Shown here one piece after another: positions 62,793 through 64,000 of a DNA stretch of 64,000 bases (the first letter of the stretch is position 1; the number at the start of each line of letters is the position of its first letter). Made by a program: the position numbers and the translations under genes. The stretch spans positions 238,121 to 302,120 of the forward strand of contig NZ_MKGR01000001.1 of the NCBI RefSeq assembly GCF_001908095.1, in the 5' to 3' direction. This DNA comes from Xenorhabdus thuongxuanensis. Its GTDB lineage: Bacteria > Pseudomonadota > Gammaproteobacteria > Enterobacterales > Enterobacteriaceae. Under the pieces are notes generated by a model that was given only the letters and a program-made list of their open reading frames with translations, did not search any database and was not told the DNA's origin.

Positions 62793-64000
62793 ATGAACAA
62801 AGCCTCATTAATGAGCTGCCAGCGGCTACGTGCTGCGCTGGCACTTTTCTTCGGAGCCAGTGGAACGCTGGCTTTTTCACCTTTTGATTTCTGGCCTGCT
62901 GCACTTGTTTCCCTTTTCGGCCTGCAAATCCTTTCCTTGGACAGAACAACCCGTCAAGCTTGCTTTATTGGTTTATGCTGGGGCCTTGGTTTATTTGGTA
63001 GTGGCGCAAACTGGGTTTATGTCAGTATCGCCGACTTTGGTGGTATGCCAACCGCTATCAATATCTTTTTGGTGATCCTGCTATCTGCCTATCTTGCCCT
63101 TTATCCCGCTCTGTTTACTGGTTTATTGAACCGCTTTTTTCCAGCTTCTAATAGCATCAGGCTGGTTATAGCCAGCCCAGCGCTATGGCAGTTGACAGAA
63201 TTCTTGCGTGGCTGGGTGTTATCTGGGTTTCCGTGGTTACAATTTGGTTACAGCCAAATTGATGGCCCGATGAAAGCCATTGCGCCTATTCTGGGTGTAG
63301 AAGGTATTACCTTCTTGCTGATGATGATCAGCGGATTGCTGGTTTTTGCTGTCATCCAGAAAAAAATTTCCGCGGCTATTTTCGCCATTATCCTGCTACT
63401 GTTACCGTGGCCAATGAGGCCCTACCAGTGGTATACCCTACAGCCAGAAAAAGCCACAGATATTGCTTTGGTTCAAGGTAATATTCCTCAAGCCATTAAG
63501 TGGGAGTCCTCCGTTCTTGGAAAAACGTTGGATATTTATTTGGATAACAGCCGTCCTTTCATTGGTAAAGTACCAATTATCATTTGGCCAGAGTCAGCCA
63601 TCCCCGATTACGAATATAACCAAAGTGATTTTCTGACTAAATTGGATAGCGTGTTGAGAAAACATAATACCAGCTTGATCACTGGCATTGTGGACGCACG
63701 ATCGACGTTGGAAGGTTATAAATTCTATAACAGCATTATCGTATTAGGGGATAAGATGCCTTACCAATACCCAGCACTAACCCGTTACGATAAGCATCAC
63801 CTTGTACCATTTGGTGAGTTTGTGCCATTGGCATCAATACTGCGGCCACTAGCACCTTTATTCAATTTGCCAATGTCTTCTTTTAGCCAAGGTAATTACA
63901 TCCAACCCCAACTTTCTGTTGCCGGACACAATATTACTGCTGCTATCTGCTATGAAATTATTTTAGGTGAACAGGTACGCGATAATTTCAAACCTGACAC
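62793..64000 (+). CDS. lnt: Apolipoprotein N-acyltransferase, N-terminal 402 codons
   Basis: The frame runs from ATG 62793 (GGATCTGG upstream) past the window end; E. coli Lnt has 512 residues. Six or so N-terminal helices precede a periplasmic nitrilase-like domain. The catalytic triad is visible: Glu267 in WPESAIP, Lys334 in [12 protein letters not shown] and Cys386 in AICYEI. Lnt adds the third acyl chain to lipoproteins, which would include the pullulanase encoded here. The gene is cut only by the window edge. Confidence 0.96.
   Translation, partial: MNKASLMSCQRLRAALALFFGASGTLAFSPFDFWPAALVSLFGLQILSLDRTTRQACFIGLCWGLGLFGSGANWVYVSIADFGGMPTAINIFLVILLSAYLALYPALFTGLLNRFFPASNSIRLVIASPALWQLTEFLRGWVLSGFPWLQFGYSQIDGPMKAIAPILGVEGITFLLMMISGLLVFAVIQKKISAAIFAIILLLLPWPMRPYQWYTLQPEKATDIALVQGNIPQAIKWESSVLGKTLDIYLDNSRPFIGKVPIIIWPESAIPDYEYNQSDFLTKLDSVLRKHNTSLITGIVDARSTLEGYKFYNSIIVLGDKMPYQYPALTRYDKHHLVPFGEFVPLASILRPLAPLFNLPMSSFSQGNYIQPQLSVAGHNITAAICYEIILGEQVRDNFKPD

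Overview
The window looks like a chromosomal segment of an insect- or nematode-associated enterobacterium, most likely Xenorhabdus or Photorhabdus (Morganellaceae). The housekeeping backbone follows the Escherichia coli order around min 15-16: ybgI, ybfA, kdpFABC-D, pgm, seqA, ybfF, ybfE, fldA, fur, glnS, nagE, nagBAC, a Met/Leu/Gln tRNA cluster, ubiF, miaB, ybeZYX and lnt. The proteins resemble their E. coli counterparts closely, but the DNA is AT-richer and accessory blocks interrupt the backbone. The genus is inferred from general knowledge, not from a database search.

Layout. 1-2600: a membrane-protein tail, an MFS drug-type exporter, ybgI and ybfA. 2889-10103: the Kdp potassium pump with its sensor kinase KdpD, but no kdpE after it. 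10157-15954: a lipoprotein pullulanase, a scrap of an EamA transporter, pgm and seqA. 16214-16993: ybfF. 16994-42115: about 25 kb of accessory DNA sitting exactly between ybfF and ybfE, which are neighbours in E. coli. It carries a gene relic, an O-methyltransferase plus flavoprotein pair, and a complete MARTX toxin locus: rtxH-rtxC-rtxA leftward, and the rtxB-rtxD-rtxE type I secretion genes rightward from a shared 545-base control region. 42116-55455: ybfE, fldA, fur, a chitobiase, glnS, a glycosyltransferase, and the N-acetylglucosamine genes nagE and nagBAC. 55543-56284: a tRNA promoter and six tRNAs. 56431-57316: a small unknown gene and a type II toxin-antitoxin pair. 57470-64000: ubiF, miaB, ybeZ, ybeY, ybeX and the start of lnt.

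How it works together. The centrepiece is a 4694-residue MARTX toxin. Its repeat arms and C-terminal RTX repeats frame a cargo that reads DUF1/RDTND-like, a RID-type N-terminal module without the RID catalytic core, alpha/beta hydrolase, a YopT-like C58 protease, an MCF-type protease with an R-C-D motif, then the inositol-phosphate-activated cysteine protease that releases the effectors. RtxC would acylate the toxin, and RtxB/RtxE with RtxD would export it. The chitobiase, NagE, NagB, NagA and NagC form a chitin-sugar pathway, which fits life in insects. NagE lacks its EIIA domain, and two matching NagC-like operators lie about 1.8 kb apart.

Limits. All family calls come from reading protein motifs and from memory of homologues. 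Domain borders in the toxin are approximate.
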